Counted from the stretch's first letter, positions 9,468 to 18,080 are shown. The stretch: 64,000 bases of DNA from Gammaproteobacteria bacterium (GCA_012960755.1 DUAT01000017.1:9179-73178); one strand, 5' to 3'. Translations and numbers: made by a program. Notes: generated by a model not told the origin, from the sequence alone.

Positions 9468-10760
9468 TCAAAAACTTACAGCGACTTCTAATCCGAAAAA
9501 CGATCGATCTTCGTCGTTCTCACGGATAGGAGATTGGTCGATTAGCTCAAACCAGTCCTGGCCAATCTCTAATTTTACTTTTACCCTGGGGTTCGGGATC
9601 CACCCCAACCCAAACCCTATTCGACGAAACCTTTTTACGTCGTAGCCAAAGCTATCGTTACCACCCGCTGTTGTTTTACCATCGAAATGGTAACCTTCGT
9701 TGTCATCATAGGTGCCCACTTCGCTATAGCGCAGCACCATATATTTGTCTTTACCTATTCTGAGCAGAGGTTCGATCGAAAACCAACGAAAGTCACGATT
9801 GAATGTACTGTTATCGTCTTGCTGGTTGGCCGCACCCAGACTAAAACTGATGTAGCTACCGTCCACAGAATCAGAAAAAAAGGCCTTTAAATCAAATTCA
9901 TATGCGAACCCATCGACAGCAATGCTTTCGCTGCTACCGACAGTTGATGTGTTGGATGTGCCGACTGGTTCAAAATGGCTACCGCCGAATTCCAGCGCAC
10001 TCTTTATGGACTTGCCATTTCGCATCGCACTAACGCTTAGATAGAGCTGCGGAGTCGGCTGCCCATAAAGTTTTAGATTTACGGCTTTGTCAGAACTATC
10101 TTCCTTGCTCCGGGCATCAGTGCCATCTGTAACCGCAAGGATCCAGTGTAGTTTTTTGTATTGGTCATACAATAAGACCCCTTCATCCCATCCATATGGG
10201 AAGGCGGCTGAATTGCTGATGAGGGGGTTATCAATGGAATCCTGCCATAAATATTCCTCACCGAAGGGAATATCAATCCTACCTAGCTTAAGCCCCATTG
10301 AACTTGAATCATTTAACGGGATTTCCCTAAAATGGATATAAACTTCTCCCGTTCTGGCGAACATTTCTTCATCCTTCCCTAGTCTATTGGTCTGCAATTC
10401 TATGAAAAATGTGGTGTTTTCCCAGACATCTGCCTCGATGAATAGTGAGGCCTCCTTTATTTCCGAAACTAAATTTTCTTTCGTTCCGGCTGAACCGGTA
10501 TCGTAGAAGCCGATGGCGGCAAAACCATGAAGCTCAAAATTCTTGTACCAAGGCTTAGAGAGGATATGCTCATCATTTTGACTATCACTATCCATTGCGC
10601 TGTATTCATGGATATCTAAATCTACCGGTTGGAAAGCGGAGGTTGTTGAATCGTTTTGGGTTTCGGTGGCCACTGCAGATATAGCAATGCAACAGGCAGA
10701 GATGACAATACAAGCATTGCTAAAATAGACATACGGCTTCGCGCCAGTGAATATGTTCAT
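9468..10760 (-). CDS. Outer-membrane porin-like beta-barrel protein
   Basis: I place the start at the Met at 10760 because AAGGA lies eight bases upstream; an earlier Met at 10784 would overlap the receiver gene. The product is about 430 residues with a signal sequence (I-V-I-S-A-C-C-I-A-I-S-A-V-A-T), then an alternating polar/aromatic pattern rich in Gly, Ser and Tyr, strands such as L-K-L-G-R-I-D-I-P-F-G-E-E-Y and W-F-S-I-E-P-L-L-R-I-G, and a terminal aromatic residue (V-A-V-S-F) typical of outer-membrane barrels. It resembles phosphate-selective-porin O/P-type or uncharacterised barrels; no substrate can be named. It sits between the receiver and cupredoxin genes in a tight operon. Confidence 0.75.
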   Translation of the reverse strand: MNIFTGAKPYVYFSNACIVISACCIAISAVATETQNDSTTSAFQPVDLDIHEYSAMDSDSQNDEHILSKPWYKNFELHGFAAIGFYDTGSAGTKENLVSEIKEASLFIEADVWENTTFFIELQTNRLGKDEEMFARTGEVYIHFREIPLNDSSSMGLKLGRIDIPFGEEYLWQDSIDNPLISNSAAFPYGWDEGVLLYDQYKKLHWILAVTDGTDARSKEDSSDKAVNLKLYGQPTPQLYLSVSAMRNGKSIKSALEFGGSHFEPVGTSNTSTVGSSESIAVDGFAYEFDLKAFFSDSVDGSYISFSLGAANQQDDNSTFNRDFRWFSIEPLLRIGKDKYMVLRYSEVGTYDDNEGYHFDGKTTAGGNDSFGYDVKRFRRIGFGLGWIPNPRVKVKLEIGQDWFELIDQSPIRENDEDRSFFGLEVAVSF

Positions 10761-10771
10761 TACTAACATCC

Positions 10772-11197
10772 TTAAACAATACATCGTTTGCCTGATCTGG
10801 TGTTAACCCACTTTTTGATAGTCTCAAGCAATTGATAGCTATCAAAGGGTTTGCTAATAAACGAATCCATGCCAGCCGCATGACACCTTTCCAGAATATC
10901 GGTTGTAATGTTGGCCGAAAATGCTATGACGGGGGTGTCAAGGTTTGGTGAACACAAAGTGCGAATCGACCGGGTGGCCATTAACCCGTTAATTTCTGGC
11001 AATTGCAGGTCCATGAGTATCAAGTCATAGAGTTTTGTTTTTGCCAGATTGATGGCCTGATAGCCGTCGCTAGCAGTTTCGACCTGGTAGCCAGCTTTTT
11101 GTAAAATCAAGGTTGCTATCATCTGACCAGTTTCATTGTCATCTACGACTAAAACCTTTTTGCTCAGGTACGAGTGTGTTTCATTAAAGCTGGACAT
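10772..11197 (-). CDS. Stand-alone response-regulator receiver (CheY-like)
   Basis: A 141-residue single REC domain: acidic pair D19-D20 in V-V-D-D-N, phospho-acceptor Asp63 in L-I-L-M-D-L-Q-L-P, Ser94 in A-F-S-A-N, and Lys116 in I-S-K-P-F. There is no output domain, so it would act by protein interaction or as a phosphorelay intermediate for the hybrid kinase encoded two genes downstream. It precedes the porin-like gene by 11 bases. Confidence 0.9.
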   Translation of the reverse strand: MSSFNETHSYLSKKVLVVDDNETGQMIATLILQKAGYQVETASDGYQAINLAKTKLYDLILMDLQLPEINGLMATRSIRTLCSPNLDTPVIAFSANITTDILERCHAAGMDSFISKPFDSYQLLETIKKWVNTRSGKRCIV

Positions 11198-11387
11198 GTT
11201 TTTTTACATCCGCCATTCCGTAACCGCCCGAAACTAGCGATGCCAGAAAAATGTCAAAGTTTTTGCCAAACTGCATCTCATTTCGAGAACTCAACCTCAA
11301 CATGATTGTCTTCAATGATTTTTCAGAACGGTAGATGTCGCTTGCGAACTTCAAAGATAACTTATAACTACTGCCACACGGTCTCAC
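11184..11387 (-). CDS. Possible small ORF of unknown function
   Basis: A 67-codon frame with a GTG start overlapping the receiver gene by 14 bases. The sequence (S-L-K-F-A-S-D-I-Y-R-S-E-K-S-L, then A-S-L-V-S-G-G-Y-G-M-A-D-V-K-K) reads like real protein rather than a shadow frame, and the overlap would fit translational coupling to the receiver gene. I do not recognise a family. It could also be the remnant of a longer gene. Low confidence. Confidence 0.3.
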   Translation of the reverse strand: MRPCGSSYKLSLKFASDIYRSEKSLKTIMLRLSSRNEMQFGKNFDIFLASLVSGGYGMADVKKHVQL

Positions 11388-11689
11388 TGTTACATTTCCC
11401 TGCTATGATCCTGTTAAGGAAATTGCAATATGTATGCCATTGTTCAGATAACAATCGCTTCTACCTGATGGTCATGGGTTAGACGATAGAGGGAGTGTAA
11501 ATCGAGTGATTTTCACTTTTCCAGGCAAACTTTTTTTTGGACATTCAATCTTTCGAGATGACGAACACATGAGAGCTCAAATGTTGTTCATTTTCCTGCT
11601 GAATTCCGTATGGCATAGAAAAGAACTGGACCCCATTGATTGGACAATAGCTGGACGAATGTAAGTGTTTTCCTCCATGATCAGCAACG

Positions 11690-12013
11690 TTGCTGAAGAG
11701 AGGAACAAATGAGAAGAAAGAGAAGAACAAACCAGAGTTCAAAGCTAAAGTTGCTTTGACCGCCATCCAAGGTGACTTGACCATGGCAGAGCTCATCAAG
11801 AAATTTGATGTCCATGCGAACCAGGTTACCGAATGGAAGAAGCAGTTGTTGAGCGGGGCGTCCGATGTGTTTGGTGATACGGCGGCAAAATCTGAAGACT
11901 CGGAAGCGGCCGTTCAGGAACTGCACGCAAAGATCGGTCAATTAACCATGGAGAATGATTTTTTAGAACGCGGGCTCGAACGGATTCACGGACCCAGAGG
12001 AAAGAAATGGTAG
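11690..12013 (+). CDS. IS3-family transposase OrfA
   Basis: A 107-codon frame beginning with TTG at 11690. The HTH is visible (K-P-E-F-K-A-K-V-A-L-T-A-I-Q-G-D-L-T-M-A-E-L-I-K-K is split here as F-K-A-K-V-A-L and M-A-E-L-I-K-K-F-D-V-H-A-N), followed by a heptad-like tail. The start is odd: an ATG with a good upstream GAGAGGA lies at about 11709 but in another frame (M-R-R-K-R-R-T), suggesting a one-base lesion near the N-terminus or true use of TTG. The stop overlaps OrfB by seven bases. Confidence 0.85.
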   Translation: MLKRGTNEKKEKNKPEFKAKVALTAIQGDLTMAELIKKFDVHANQVTEWKKQLLSGASDVFGDTAAKSEDSEAAVQELHAKIGQLTMENDFLERGLERIHGPRGKKW

Positions 12014-12831
12014 ATCGAAAGGATTCGTTGTCAGTGACTCGGCAGTGTGAACTGTTGGGATTACCACGTTCAACCTTCTACCATACGCCGATGTCCGTCA
12101 CAGACGAAGAGCTCAAGTTGATGACGCTGATTGATCGCTGCCATTTGAAATACCCGTTTTATGGTAGTCGACGGATTCGTGACTGGCTTGAAGATCAGGG
12201 TCATCGTGTGAATCGAAAACGCTTACAGCGCTTGATGCGGACGATGGATATTGCCGTCTTATACCCGAAACGGAATCTCAGCAAGGCCAACCAGGCGCAC
12301 AAGATATACCCCTACCTGTTAAGGAATCTGCTGATTGACCGTCCCAATCAGGTTTGGTCGACTGATATTACTTATATACCAATGGCGCGAGGTTTTGTCT
12401 ATTTGGTTGCCGTCATAGACTGGTATTCTAGACGTGTATTGTCCTGGCGAATATCCAACACCATGGATACAAGCTTTTGTATTGAAGCACTTGAGGAAGC
12501 CATTGAGCTTCATGGCGCGCCAGAGATATTCAATACAGATCAGGGTAGCCAATTTACCAGTGAGGAGTTCACAGGGGTCCTTGCGGCTAATAGTATCCAG
12601 ATCAGCATGGACGGAAAAGGACGTTGGGTTGATAACGTCTTTGTCGAGCGGCTCTGGAGAAGTGTCAAGTACGAAGAAGTTTACCTGAACGCCTATGATG
12701 ACATCCGCACCGCGAGGGCCTCGTTGGACAGATATTTTAGGTTTTACAATGCAGAAAGAAGACACCAATCGCTTGACCGACAAACACCGGATCAAGTCTA
12801 TTATGAGACTGCGGCACTAAAGGCCGCGTAA
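12007..12831 (+). CDS. IS3-family transposase OrfB (DDE integrase domain)
   Basis: A 274-residue protein with HTH_21-like region Y-P-F-Y-G-S-R-R-I-R-D-W-L and integrase core. Catalytic residues: Asp in W-S-T-D-I-T-Y-I-P, Asp in N-T-D-Q-G-S-Q-F, Glu in V-F-V-E-R-L-W-R-S-V-K. The C-terminal motif is Y-N-A-E-R-R-H-Q-S-L-D. No disruption is seen. Confidence 0.92.
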   Translation: MVDRKDSLSVTRQCELLGLPRSTFYHTPMSVTDEELKLMTLIDRCHLKYPFYGSRRIRDWLEDQGHRVNRKRLQRLMRTMDIAVLYPKRNLSKANQAHKIYPYLLRNLLIDRPNQVWSTDITYIPMARGFVYLVAVIDWYSRRVLSWRISNTMDTSFCIEALEEAIELHGAPEIFNTDQGSQFTSEEFTGVLAANSIQISMDGKGRWVDNVFVERLWRSVKYEEVYLNAYDDIRTARASLDRYFRFYNAERRHQSLDRQTPDQVYYETAALKAA

Positions 12832-12873
12832 CCATGGAAAGCACTTATAGCGCTGTCCAATTCTTGGGGTCCA

Positions 12874-13149
12874 TTACTAAATGCCCGGTCATCCCCATAC
12901 CCAGCTGGATATGCAGGCACAAGGACACAAGTTGCATACTTTTTCTTACTCTGAAAGATGGTCATGAGAAATATGACATCATTGATGCAAAATTCGGTGT
13001 GATGATAGCGAACAGAGATCAGCTTGCTTTTCATCCAGATATCGATGAAACAGAAGCCTATTTCGAATCTTCAAATGCCAGGTACAGGTCCTTTTAACAT
13101 TTGGACTTACATCAATGCTGAAGTGCCGAAACCAATCCCTTCGGGGAAC
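12874..13149 (+). other. Short intergenic stretch to the right of the second IS
   Basis: No recognised gene. A plus-strand frame running out of the IS end to 13097 (I-I-D-A-K-F-G-V-M-I, then H-P-D-I-D-E-T-E-A-Y-F) has a mildly protein-like composition and might be the tail of a gene truncated by the IS, but it has no start of its own outside the element and no family match that I know. Confidence 0.3.
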
Positions 13150-13683
13150 TCAGCACGATGAATTAACTGATGCCAGGTCTGCTTTAACTGTCTGAACCAC
13201 GCTGTCAATGATCTCCCTCGCAATTCTTTTGCTCACTCCTACCCTCTGGAGACGATCGACGAGCGGCTCCGTAACAATTCGCTCTTTAACCAGTTCGCCA
13301 CCTCTGGTGTACAAACTGAAATTCTGATAATAACTGCTCCTGATGAAGTCCAGTTGGTGATTGCATTTGCCGCAGGTTCCCTGGAAATAGAGCACCTCTT
13401 CCGGCACCAATCTCTTCAACTGGCACAGCCCATCTTGACTCTGAAACTCTGAAACCTCTTCATTGCACACAGAACATGGGTAAGTAAAATCTACATAGTC
13501 AAACTCTTTCACTGTCAAAATTCCGTCTAAATCAAGGTGTTTGAAACTGTAACCTGACTCCGTAACCGGAAAATGTTTTTGTGTAAAGATTTGTAAGCTC
13601 TCGACGCCGACATCTGAGGCAGAAAAGAACATACCGCATCTGCCTGAGAGTTTTCCTCGATCTGAGTTTAGATCCGCAAACAT
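13150..13683 (-). CDS. Hypothetical zinc-ribbon protein
   Basis: A 177-residue protein with two Cys pairs that could form one zinc ribbon: Y-P-C-S-V-C at about residue 70 and G-T-C-G-K-C at about residue 105. The C-terminal 40 residues look helical (V-D-R-L-Q-R-V-G-V-S-K-R-I-A-R-E-I). I do not recognise the family. No strong ribosome-binding site is seen before the ATG. It stands alone between the second IS and a gene-poor stretch. Confidence 0.55.
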   Translation of the reverse strand: MFADLNSDRGKLSGRCGMFFSASDVGVESLQIFTQKHFPVTESGYSFKHLDLDGILTVKEFDYVDFTYPCSVCNEEVSEFQSQDGLCQLKRLVPEEVLYFQGTCGKCNHQLDFIRSSYYQNFSLYTRGGELVKERIVTEPLVDRLQRVGVSKRIAREIIDSVVQTVKADLASVNSSC

Positions 13684-14207
13684 TTCGAAACAAGTATCGG
13701 GCAGAACGAGACAAATGAATCAGGAGCGATGGCGGGGCTCAATACGTCAAGACGATGGATAACTCCGCGCATTATGCTGATGATGACCCCCATGCTGAAG
13801 CGTGAAACGAGACCCGATTGATATCGCTATGGCCAATGCCCGGTCACCGATTCTCTCCTCATAGCCTGCCATACACTTCCACGAATCTTCCGGATCTGAC
13901 GAGTCGTCGTTGGACATCGGAGTGATTTGATGAGCTTTCTGTTTGTCACGAATGATTACTTTACTGTGTAAGTTGATTCCGTCCTCGATGTCCACTCGAA
14001 ACCGATCAAAGCGTTAAATTTACCAGTCTGATTAAGTTTTCCCGCTACTCTGGTCAGGCGTTGTCACTACCAAGAAATGTTAATCTCATCCCGAGAGCGA
14101 GCTTACGAAATATTACAATCGAACATATTCTAGTTACATGCAGTCGTCATTTTTCTTTGTTTTGAGCTTAAAGTGAAACCCGTTATGCCGGTTATCCTAA
14201 CTTCCGG
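13684..14207. other. Gene-poor stretch, no supported feature
   Basis: The only ORF worth noting is an 82-codon minus frame at 13747-13995 (G-D-R-A-L-A-I-A-I-S-I-G, H-G-G-H-H-Q-H-N), with no recognised domain and no convincing start signal. I saw no RNA gene, terminator or repeat here. It may be a decayed region next to the IS. Confidence 0.5.
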
Positions 14208-15005
14208 CTACAGCAACGGGCCACCCAGGACACCATCATGACAACGCAGACATGTCTTGTCAGCACAGCGTGCAAAAGCAGGCGAGCGTTTGAGTGCGTC
14301 AGTTGCCTGAGTAAGTGTCTCGCTGGCATCCAGAAGACGCCAGCGACTTTCGCCTGCATACATTTCGGTTGGAGATAAAACCTGCTCGAATCGATCGAAT
14401 CCATTCGAGCAACCCCCAGTGGCACAAGCGATAACCTTCCCCGCTGAGTTTTTGGCCCAGCGGCGAAACAGAATTCGTCCCGCATTACGCTCTGCAAGAT
14501 GTAACAGTGTCATACTGGTATACCCAACACCCATCAGTAGTACGCCTCCCCCCAGTTCAATGATTTTCTCGAGAGGCCCGTAGACGTCTTCCGGGGTTTG
14601 GGTGCTGATGATGTCGTCCGCGCAGGGACCAATCGCGGCAAAGGAGTTTAATGGGTGATTGCCTCTTTTTCTGCCTTGTCGTTCCAGTACCGCAGCAGGA
14701 AAGGCTCCCATTTCCCGGAGGCTAAGTTCGTTTTCTGAGGCCCTAAAAACAAGATCGTGTTCGGACCGTTTATGCACATCATCGTTCTTATCCAGATAGT
14801 TCCAGCCATTCTGCTGTGGCCGATCGTGGGCAGGGGGCGGCTGTTCAAGCCTGTAGGTGAACGTTGGCACGACGAGTGTACATCCTGCGTCGAGTAACTG
14901 ATCAGCGATCGACTCCGCTTTCGTTTTTAGATCACCAAAGGACCGCATAGAGGCGTGAATGCAAAGCGGCTTGTTCGCCAGTTTATTAAAAATATCCATA
15001 CGCAC
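14208..15005 (-). CDS. AAC(3)-family N-acetyltransferase (PF02522-like)
   Basis: A 265-residue protein with the pattern of the aminoglycoside 3-N-acetyltransferase family: L-C-I-H-A-S-M-R-S-F-G near the N-terminus, T-L-V-V-P-T-F-T-Y, M-G-A-F-P, H-P-L-N-S-F-A-A-I-G, then G-P-L-E-K-I-I-E-L-G-G-G-V-L-L-M-G-V-G-Y. Family members transfer acetyl from acetyl-CoA to an amine, though many chromosomal members act on unknown substrates and do not confer resistance. The C-terminus carries a Cys-rich segment (F-A-R-C-A-D-K-T-C-L-R-C-H) that is unusual and might bind metal. It is a single gene, with no mobile-element context of its own. Confidence 0.75.
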   Translation of the reverse strand: MRMDIFNKLANKPLCIHASMRSFGDLKTKAESIADQLLDAGCTLVVPTFTYRLEQPPPAHDRPQQNGWNYLDKNDDVHKRSEHDLVFRASENELSLREMGAFPAAVLERQGRKRGNHPLNSFAAIGPCADDIISTQTPEDVYGPLEKIIELGGGVLLMGVGYTSMTLLHLAERNAGRILFRRWAKNSAGKVIACATGGCSNGFDRFEQVLSPTEMYAGESRWRLLDASETLTQATDALKRSPAFARCADKTCLRCHDGVLGGPLL

Positions 15006-15356
15006 AGTGTACTTGGTTCTTCAGGCATAGTTACCGGTCAAGATTACACCATTCATCCGTGACCGATTTTTAACCTCTGGCACCTCTAGTTATACCGAAT
15101 ACTATGTTTCTGGGTTAGGGCTGATGTGAAGATTGAATTTGAGACCGGAGAACTTTGGAACTACAAAGCTTTGCCACTAATCTATAGGTTATTACATTGT
15201 TCGATGATGAGCCGTTGATGTCTGCACAGCTCGAAACGATCCAGGCTGACGAGAGTGACGAGCTGACTCCTTTCAAAGCCTGGATGATTCGGATAAATTG
15301 GCAATCTGGTCAGGTTTCACTTTATAGTCACTCCTCCATCCTCACCGAGCGGCGCG
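15006..15356. other. Intergenic region between divergent genes
   Basis: It contains the upstream regions of the minus-strand acetyltransferase and the plus-strand AhpD-like gene. A 60-codon plus frame at 15197-15379 overlaps the start of the latter and shows no recognised domain. I could not make a confident promoter call. Confidence 0.4.
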
Positions 15357-16487
15357 ATGAACCATTTCAACTACCTTGACTCACCCTATCTTGTTCGAGA
15401 AGACATAAAAATGGCGCATCGCGAGTATTGGACTACGCTTGCATCCCCTGGTTCCTGGTGGACCGGTAAAGAAAGAACAGCGATTGCCCGTGAAGTGAGG
15501 AACGCAACGTCCTGCGGCTTCTGCCAGGAAAGGAAACAAGCCTTGTCACCTTACAGTTTTAGCGGTGAGCATCATCATAGTGAAAACAGTCCCGACAAAG
15601 CCGAGCTGTCCTCGCTTGCCATTGACGCTGTGCATCGGATCGTCACAGACCAGAACCGAATCACCCAGGCTTACGTCGAGGCGAACTCTGATGCTGGATT
15701 CACAGAGGAGCAATATGTGGAACTGGCGGGGATAGTTGTTGCAGTGTTTAGTATTGATGAATTCAACCGTGGGCTGGGGCTCGAACTTGAGCCACTGCCT
15801 TCACCTTCAGAAGGAGAACCGACCCACTATCGCCCTTCCCAGGCCATACGGGGAACCGGGTTCGTTTCAATGATACCCCCGGATGGTGCCACGGGTGCCG
15901 AGTCTGATCTATGGGATGGTCGAACGGCGAATGTTCTGCGCGCCCTGACCCTGGTACCCGATGCGCTTCGTGACTGGACCCGGCTCGCTGCCGCGCAATA
16001 TCTGTCGATGGAAGGCATGGCAAACATGATCGGCCAGGATGATCGCAGTATCAATCGAATGCAGATGGAACTGATCGCGGGTCGCGTATCGTCATACAAC
16101 GAGTGTTTTTACTGAACCAGTGCACATGCATCCATGCTCCGTGTGAGCGCCAAAGTTACAGAGACCACCATTGATATCAATATGATTAACGGTGAAAGAA
16201 AAGAGGGTGTTTCAAATCTCGAATATGGCGAGGAACTCATGAAGTTTGCTGAGACCCTGTCATCAAGAAACGAAATCGATCTCGCAGCGGCAAGGAAGCA
16301 ACTGTTATTCGTTGCAGGACCCGAAGTGCTGGTCGACGCTGCAGGTGTTGCCGCCAATTTTCAACGCATGGTGCGCATCGCAGATGCTATGGGCATTCCG
16401 GTAGACACAAAGGAAAGTGAACTTAGTAACAAAATACGCCAGGACCTGGATCTGTACCGGTTCGCCAGCGCTGAAAATTCTGCTTGA
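15357..16487 (+). CDS. AhpD/CMD-like alkylhydroperoxidase-related protein, candidate selenoprotein (in-frame UGA at 16113-16115)
   Basis: Read through one TGA at 16113-16115, the frame gives 376 residues. The start at 15357 is chosen because the segment after it (Y-L-V-R-E-D-I-K-M-A-H-R-E-Y-W) looks conserved; ATG 15411 is an alternative. Residue 253, encoded by TGA, falls in S-Y-N-E-C250-F-Y-x253-T-S-A-H257, the redox motif CxxC(x3)H of the AhpD/CMD superfamily, so the UGA sits exactly at the second catalytic Cys. The frame continues without another stop for 123 residues after it (A-S-M-L-R-V, then L-D-L-Y-R-F). An N-terminal C53-G-F-C56 forms a second possible redox pair. AhpD proteins reduce peroxides or peroxiredoxin-type partners. 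A nonsense mutation of a Cys codon or a sequencing error is the alternative. No sel gene lies in this window. Confidence 0.75.
16123..16145 (+). promoter_or_regulatory. Candidate bacterial SECIS-like hairpin downstream of the UGA
   Basis: Starting seven bases after the UGA, CACAUG (16123-16128) can pair with CGUGUG (16140-16145) through one G-U wobble, leaving an 11-base loop; an alternative inner pairing GCA/UGC (16128-16130 with 16135-16137) gives loop UCCA. The distance from the UGA to the loop (about 13 to 15 bases) is similar to that in E. coli fdhF. The loop lacks the G usually found at its first positions, so support is weak. No folding program was run. Confidence 0.3.
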
Positions 16488-16516
16488 TTTGATGTTACCG
16501 GTGAACAGCTCTCAGG

Positions 16517-16705
16517 TTAGTCCAGGGAAATTGCAGCGCGTGGACAGACGCTAACAGCGCGCTTCACTTTCTCCTCAAACTCGGCGGGAACAACATCGAC
16601 AAGGGTATAAGACCGGTCATCATCCCGAACCTCAAAAACCTCCGGCACCTCGTCCATACAGCGAGCGTGGCCTTCACAAAGACTGTGATCGATAGTAACT
16701 TTCAT
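16517..16705 (-). CDS. Small ferredoxin with CxxHxxC motif, P450 partner
   Basis: A 62-residue ferredoxin: Cys10-x2-His13-x2-Cys16 and Cys54-Pro55, the C-x2-H-x2-C-(x)n-C-P pattern in which His replaces one cluster Cys. Ferredoxins of this type are mainly known beside cytochrome P450 genes, where they carry one [3Fe-4S] or atypical cluster and pass electrons to the P450. The gene begins ten bases after the stop of the P450 gene on the same strand, so they form an operon. No ferredoxin reductase gene is nearby; it would have to come from elsewhere. Confidence 0.9.
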   Translation of the reverse strand: MKVTIDHSLCEGHARCMDEVPEVFEVRDDDRSYTLVDVVPAEFEEKVKRAVSVCPRAAISLD

Positions 16706-16715
16706 CGTATCTCCT

Positions 16716-18080
16716 TTAGGCCGCTTTTGCCCTGACCATCATGCGCTTAATGCCACCAACATGCAGGCTGCCCTGGACAAACTCAGGTTCACTCACAAGC
16801 TCAAGTTTGGAGAGTAGAGGTAGTAATGCATGGAACATGGATCGCAACTCCCAGCGCGCCAGGTGCGCACCAAGACAGAAGTGTTCCCCGAAACCGCCAA
16901 ATGCGAAGTGATCATTTGGATTGCGTTCAACATCGAATTTGTAAGGGTCACTGAATACATCTTCATCCCTGTTTGCCGAGGGGTACCACATGACAACTGA
17001 TTCACCTTTGCGAATAACCTGCCCCCTGATTTCCACGTCCTCCATGACGGTTCGCTGAAACTGGATGACCACAGAGGTCCATCGAAGTATCTCCTCGACC
17101 GCGGAAGGGATAAGTTCAGGCTGACCAACCAGATGCTCCAACTGTTCCGGATGATCCAGCAGGGCTTTTATACCCCCTGTGGTTGAGTTTCTTGTGGTCT
17201 CATTTCCAGCGGCCACCAGCAGGGTAAAAAAAGACGAAATCTCTTTTGGACTGAGACGATTGCCATCAATATCAGCTTCCATAAGCGCACTGAGAAGATC
17301 CTTGCCAAGACCCTCCTGCAGTCGCTTCTGCACAAGTCTTTCATTGTAACGACGCCATTCGCCACTGCTGCGACGCAGGGTCTGTTCCTGGGATTCGCCG
17401 GGCAACCTGAATTCGGGATCTGCTGCACCCACTAATGCCTCGGTCCAGGAGAAAATCTGATCCCAATCTTCCGACGGAATCCCCGCCATCTCGCAAATAG
17501 CAGCCACAGGAAGTTTCGCCGCGAGTTCGTGCACAACATCGACCAGTCCCCCGGTACCTTTGCTGGCGAATTCATCGACGACAACCTCGGCAAACCGACT
17601 TACATAATTATCCGCCATCTGGGCGAAATGACTTTCAAGTGCACGCATCGTTCGAGGCGTAAAATGTCGTGAAACAGCACTGCGATACTGTCGATGTTCC
17701 GGCGGATCCATGAATATAAAATCCGGTGGGTCCTCCTGTGAACCCCCGTAGCGTTGTGCGTTGCGAATTCTGGCTCGTTGTCCGATTTTCAGGGATGTAG
17801 TATCTGCCAATCGCAGCAGCTGGGTATTGGAAAAAATACCCGGATTGCGGGAAATAAACCCTACATCCTCATGTTTCGTGATGGCCCAGAAAGGTTCATA
17901 CCGTGGCCGCTGATACCAGTAAACCGGCTTCTCACGACGCAGCAGATCCCAGGCGGCCCAGGGATAACCGTGTTTGACGTAAAGATCAGTGTCGGTAATG
18001 TTGAGGTTTTCAAGCGTCAAATGTTCATTATCATTGTACAAGTCACTGCTCCAAATGATGTCCCCAGGGCAATGTAACAT
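16716..18080 (-). CDS. Cytochrome P450 monooxygenase
   Basis: A 454-residue soluble bacterial P450. Seen in order: conserved N-terminus G-Y-P-W-A-A-W-D-L-L-R-R-E-K-P-V, C-helix M-D-P-P-E-H-R-Q-Y-R, I-helix oxygen-activation motif A-G-N-E-T-T, K-helix E-x-x-R in V-E-E-I-L-R, and the heme-binding loop F-G-G-F-G-E-H-F-C402-L-G-A-H with Cys402 as thiolate ligand. The start is uncertain: no ribosome-binding site precedes the ATG at 18080 and an internal start is possible. By look it is closest to the steroid/fatty-acid-type bacterial P450s (CYP125/CYP142-like sequence style), but the substrate is not determinable. Ferredoxin partner immediately downstream. Confidence 0.95.
   Translation of the reverse strand: MLHCPGDIIWSSDLYNDNEHLTLENLNITDTDLYVKHGYPWAAWDLLRREKPVYWYQRPRYEPFWAITKHEDVGFISRNPGIFSNTQLLRLADTTSLKIGQRARIRNAQRYGGSQEDPPDFIFMDPPEHRQYRSAVSRHFTPRTMRALESHFAQMADNYVSRFAEVVVDEFASKGTGGLVDVVHELAAKLPVAAICEMAGIPSEDWDQIFSWTEALVGAADPEFRLPGESQEQTLRRSSGEWRRYNERLVQKRLQEGLGKDLLSALMEADIDGNRLSPKEISSFFTLLVAAGNETTRNSTTGGIKALLDHPEQLEHLVGQPELIPSAVEEILRWTSVVIQFQRTVMEDVEIRGQVIRKGESVVMWYPSANRDEDVFSDPYKFDVERNPNDHFAFGGFGEHFCLGAHLARWELRSMFHALLPLLSKLELVSEPEFVQGSLHVGGIKRMMVRAKAA

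Larger units (their letters stand above)
11627..12873 (+). mobile_element. IS3-family insertion sequence, second type (about 1.25 kb)
   Basis: Terminal inverted repeats begin TGGACCCCA at the left (11627) and, on the complementary strand, TGGACCCCA at the right (12873); both continue with ATTGGACA after a short mismatched stretch. It encodes OrfA and OrfB of the same general type as the first element, but the proteins differ clearly in sequence, so this is a different IS rather than a second copy. I see no clean target duplication (AAC on the left, TTA on the right). The genes look intact. Confidence 0.88.

Noticed and set aside
13747..13995. Minus-strand ORF of 82 codons
   Set aside because: No recognised domain, no good start signal; recorded only as part of a gene-poor stretch.
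15197..15379. Sixty-codon ORF upstream of the AhpD-like gene
   Set aside because: It overlaps the AhpD-like start in another frame and shows no family features.
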